A DNA stretch of 15,473 nt from an uncultured Lachnospiraceae bacterium. GTDB taxonomy: Bacteria; Bacillota; Clostridia; Lachnospirales; Lachnospiraceae. The stretch is from the NCBI GenBank assembly GCA_946409475.1, contig CAMJWQ010000036.1:1-15473 (forward strand). Reading direction: 5' to 3'. The notes below the pieces were generated by a model, which was given only the letters and a program-made list of their open reading frames with translations, searched no databases and had not been told where the DNA came from. Shown here piece after piece: positions 14,353 to 15,473 of the stretch. The translations under genes and the position numbers were made by a program. Every line of letters begins with the position of its first letter. The stretch's first letter is position 1.

Positions 14353-14421
14353 TTGATTCTCACAAAACAGCAGTAGGGAGTTGGGGTCATTTTTAATAAG
14401 AATCAAAACTTAGTTTTGTGA
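14353..14421. repeat. Crossing inverted repeats in the tsaD-ispD spacer
   Basis: TTGATTCT (14353-14360) is perfectly complementary to AGAATCAA (14399-14406). The next bases, TCACAAAAC (14360-14368), are perfectly complementary to GTTTTGTGA (14413-14421). The order left1-left2-right1-right2 makes the two stems cross, so they are either alternatives or a pseudoknot-like fold with a 30-base inner loop. A small local hairpin CAAAAC-TTA-GTTTTG (14404-14418) competes with both. The remaining spacer from 14259 to 14352 shows only AT-rich sequence. Confidence 0.5.
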
Positions 14422-14467
14422 TGTATGATTGCCGCTGTAAGAGCAAATGTAAACAAAGTCTTCGGGT

Positions 14468-14495
14468 TTATCGGAAGTGTTTTTGCTTCGGATAA
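14468..14495 (+). promoter_or_regulatory. Hairpin in the ispD leader
   Basis: TTATCGGAAG (14468-14477) and CTTCGGATAA (14486-14495) pair at 9 of 10 positions, with a single G-G mismatch and an 8-base loop. The hairpin ends 27 bases before the ispD ATG. GATAAT at 14491-14496 could be a -10 box, but no good -35 hexamer is seen. It may be regulatory or the end of an upstream transcript; no T-run follows. Confidence 0.35.
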
Positions 14496-14522
14496 TATCT
14501 ATTGATTATAAGGAGAATAATA

Positions 14523-15254
14523 ATGAGGGATAAAGGTGTCAAATGTGCGGCTATTGTATTAGCAGCAGGACAGGGCAAGAGGATGAATACGGATATTCAT
14601 AAGCAATACTTATTAATAAAAGACAAGCCGGTTCTTTATTATGCCCTTAATACTATCGAATGCAGTTTCATTGATGAGATCATTTTGGTAGTTGGGAAGG
14701 GTGAGATTTCTTATTGCGAGGAGAAAATTGTAAAGCGCTATCATTTTCATAAAGTGGTGAAGATCGTAGAGGGAGGAAAAGAAAGGTATCATTCCGTTAA
14801 GGAAGGCTTAAAGGCAATTCAAAACTGTGATTATGTATTTGTCCATGACGGGGCGCGGCCCTTTATTGACTTGCCGATGTTAGAAAGGGCTTTAGAGGGA
14901 GCTCAAAAATACCAAGCCTGTATTGTGGGAATGCCCGTAAAGGATACCATAAGAATTGTGGATGACTATAATATAGGAAAAGATACTCCCCGGAGGGACA
15001 GGGTATGGATGATGCAGACTCCCCAAGTATTTTCTTTTACCTTATTAAAAGAAGCATATGAAAAAATAATGAATCGGGATTGTTCCTATATAACGGATGA
15101 TGCTATGGTTGTAGAGGCAATGAAAGGAATTAGACCTAAATTAGTAATGGGGGCTTATACCAATATTAAAATCACCACCCGGGATGATCTTATGATAGCG
15201 GAAGGAATTCTGGCACAACATTCTGAAATTACCCTCCCGAGTCATTTGGACTGA
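14523..15254 (+). CDS. ispD: 2-C-methyl-D-erythritol 4-phosphate cytidylyltransferase (IspD)
   Basis: Third step of the non-mevalonate isoprenoid pathway: MEP plus CTP gives CDP-methylerythritol and pyrophosphate in the cytoplasm. The protein has 243 residues from ATG 14523, which is preceded by AAGGAG; an in-frame TTG at 14502 is less likely. Motifs are the CTP loop LAAGQGKRM (13-21), VHDGARPF (107-114) with Asp109, RVWMMQTPQ (160-168), YITDDA (189-194), and NIKITTRDDL (214-223) with Lys216, matching all substrate-contacting segments of the family. The sequence is intact. It is preceded by a 264-base spacer and followed by a tRNA gene, so it probably forms its own transcript. TarI-type cytidylyltransferases share the fold, but the MEP-type motifs favour IspD. 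Confidence 0.92.
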   Translation: MRDKGVKCAAIVLAAGQGKRMNTDIHKQYLLIKDKPVLYYALNTIECSFIDEIILVVGKGEISYCEEKIVKRYHFHKVVKIVEGGKERYHSVKEGLKAIQNCDYVFVHDGARPFIDLPMLERALEGAQKYQACIVGMPVKDTIRIVDDYNIGKDTPRRDRVWMMQTPQVFSFTLLKEAYEKIMNRDCSYITDDAMVVEAMKGIRPKLVMGAYTNIKITTRDDLMIAEGILAQHSEITLPSHLD

Positions 15255-15372
15255 ATTTAATTTTTTTACCTATTTAAATGTCTTGAAAAAATGTAATTTT
15301 TGAACAAAAAAATGGACGCTAAAAGATAATGAATCAAGCAAAAAACCTGGTAAAAAATAAGCAAAAATCTTG

Positions 15373-15401
15373 TTGACACTGGATTGCTTAGATGATAGAA
15401 T
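15373..15401 (+). promoter_or_regulatory. Strong sigma-A promoter for the tRNA-Ser gene
   Basis: A perfect TTGACA (15373-15378) and TAGAAT (15396-15401) are spaced by 17 bases. Transcription would start near 15408, some 26 bases before the tRNA. The spacer from 15255 to 15372 holds only AT-rich sequence with a short duplicated AAGCAAAAA and no clear ispD terminator. Confidence 0.8.
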
Positions 15402-15408
15402 AATAAAT

Positions 15409-15425
15409 GTCGCCGATACGGTGAC
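15409..15425 (+). other. Hairpin at the 5' end of the tRNA-Ser precursor
   Basis: GTCGCC (15409-15414) and GGTGAC (15420-15425) form a 6-base-pair stem with one G-T wobble and a GATAC loop. It begins at the predicted transcription start and ends 8 bases before the tRNA acceptor stem. It would cap the precursor, possibly affecting stability or 5' processing. Confidence 0.5.
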
Positions 15426-15433
15426 AAGCAGCT

Positions 15434-15473
15434 GGAGAGGTGTCCGAGTGGTTTAAGGAGCTGGTCTTGAAAA
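15434..15473 (+). tRNA. tRNA-Ser, anticodon UGA (3' partial, cut by window end)
   Basis: The 40 visible bases fit the 5' half of a bacterial serine tRNA: acceptor arm GGAGAGG (15434-15440), T8, G9, D-arm TCC-GAGTGGTTTAA-GGA, position 26 G, then anticodon stem CTGGT and loop CTTGAAA. The loop places TGA at positions 34-36, which decodes UCA. The remaining stem, the long variable arm and the T-arm lie beyond the window. Confidence 0.9.

Overview
The window reads as chromosomal DNA of an AT-rich, low-GC Gram-positive anaerobe, most likely a member of the Clostridia close to Lachnospiraceae. The reasons are AG-rich Shine-Dalgarno sites, a Cys-lipobox binding protein, sigma-A type promoters, the non-mevalonate gene ispD, and a t6A gene cluster next to an 82-residue zinc-ribbon protein and a YcxB-like protein. 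The placement is inferred from protein style and base composition. No rRNA or other clear taxonomic marker is present. Every gene called lies on the + strand.

Region 1 (1-8793) is an amino-acid catabolic block. It holds the 3' part of a GABA-type class III aminotransferase, a PucR-family regulator, a complete polar amino-acid ABC importer (lipoprotein, permease, ATPase), a second class III aminotransferase, both subunits of an AtoD/AtoA-type CoA-transferase, and an acetyl-CoA acetyltransferase-type thiolase. From the second aminotransferase on, the genes are nearly contiguous and the last three overlap. The gene order matches a chemical order: import an amino acid, remove its amino group to give a 3-oxo acid, load that on CoA, then cleave it with CoA to acetyl-CoA plus a shorter acyl-CoA. 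That would suit a beta-amino acid such as 3-aminobutyrate, or an N-acylated beta-lysine whose C4 remnant would feed the GABA-type aminotransferase. The substrate is inferred, not shown. A good promoter and a possible 13-codon leader inside a long hairpin precede the transporter.

Region 2 (8794-9223) is a 430-base gap with no convincing gene. It ends in a strong promoter and two 15-base direct repeats at the likely transcription start.

Region 3 (9224-14258) is a housekeeping block built around the tRNA modification t6A: a YcxB-like membrane protein, tsaE, tsaB, rimI, a small zinc-ribbon protein, ribonuclease Z, a membrane-anchored protein of unknown function, and tsaD. The tsaD frame is open from end to end except for one in-frame TAA at 14043-14045, which cuts off a metal ligand and part of the nucleotide site. 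As TsaD is normally essential, this is the most striking single observation in the window.

Region 4 (14259-15473) has a spacer with long crossing inverted repeats, then ispD, then a strong promoter driving a tRNA-Ser(UGA) gene that runs off the window after 40 bases.
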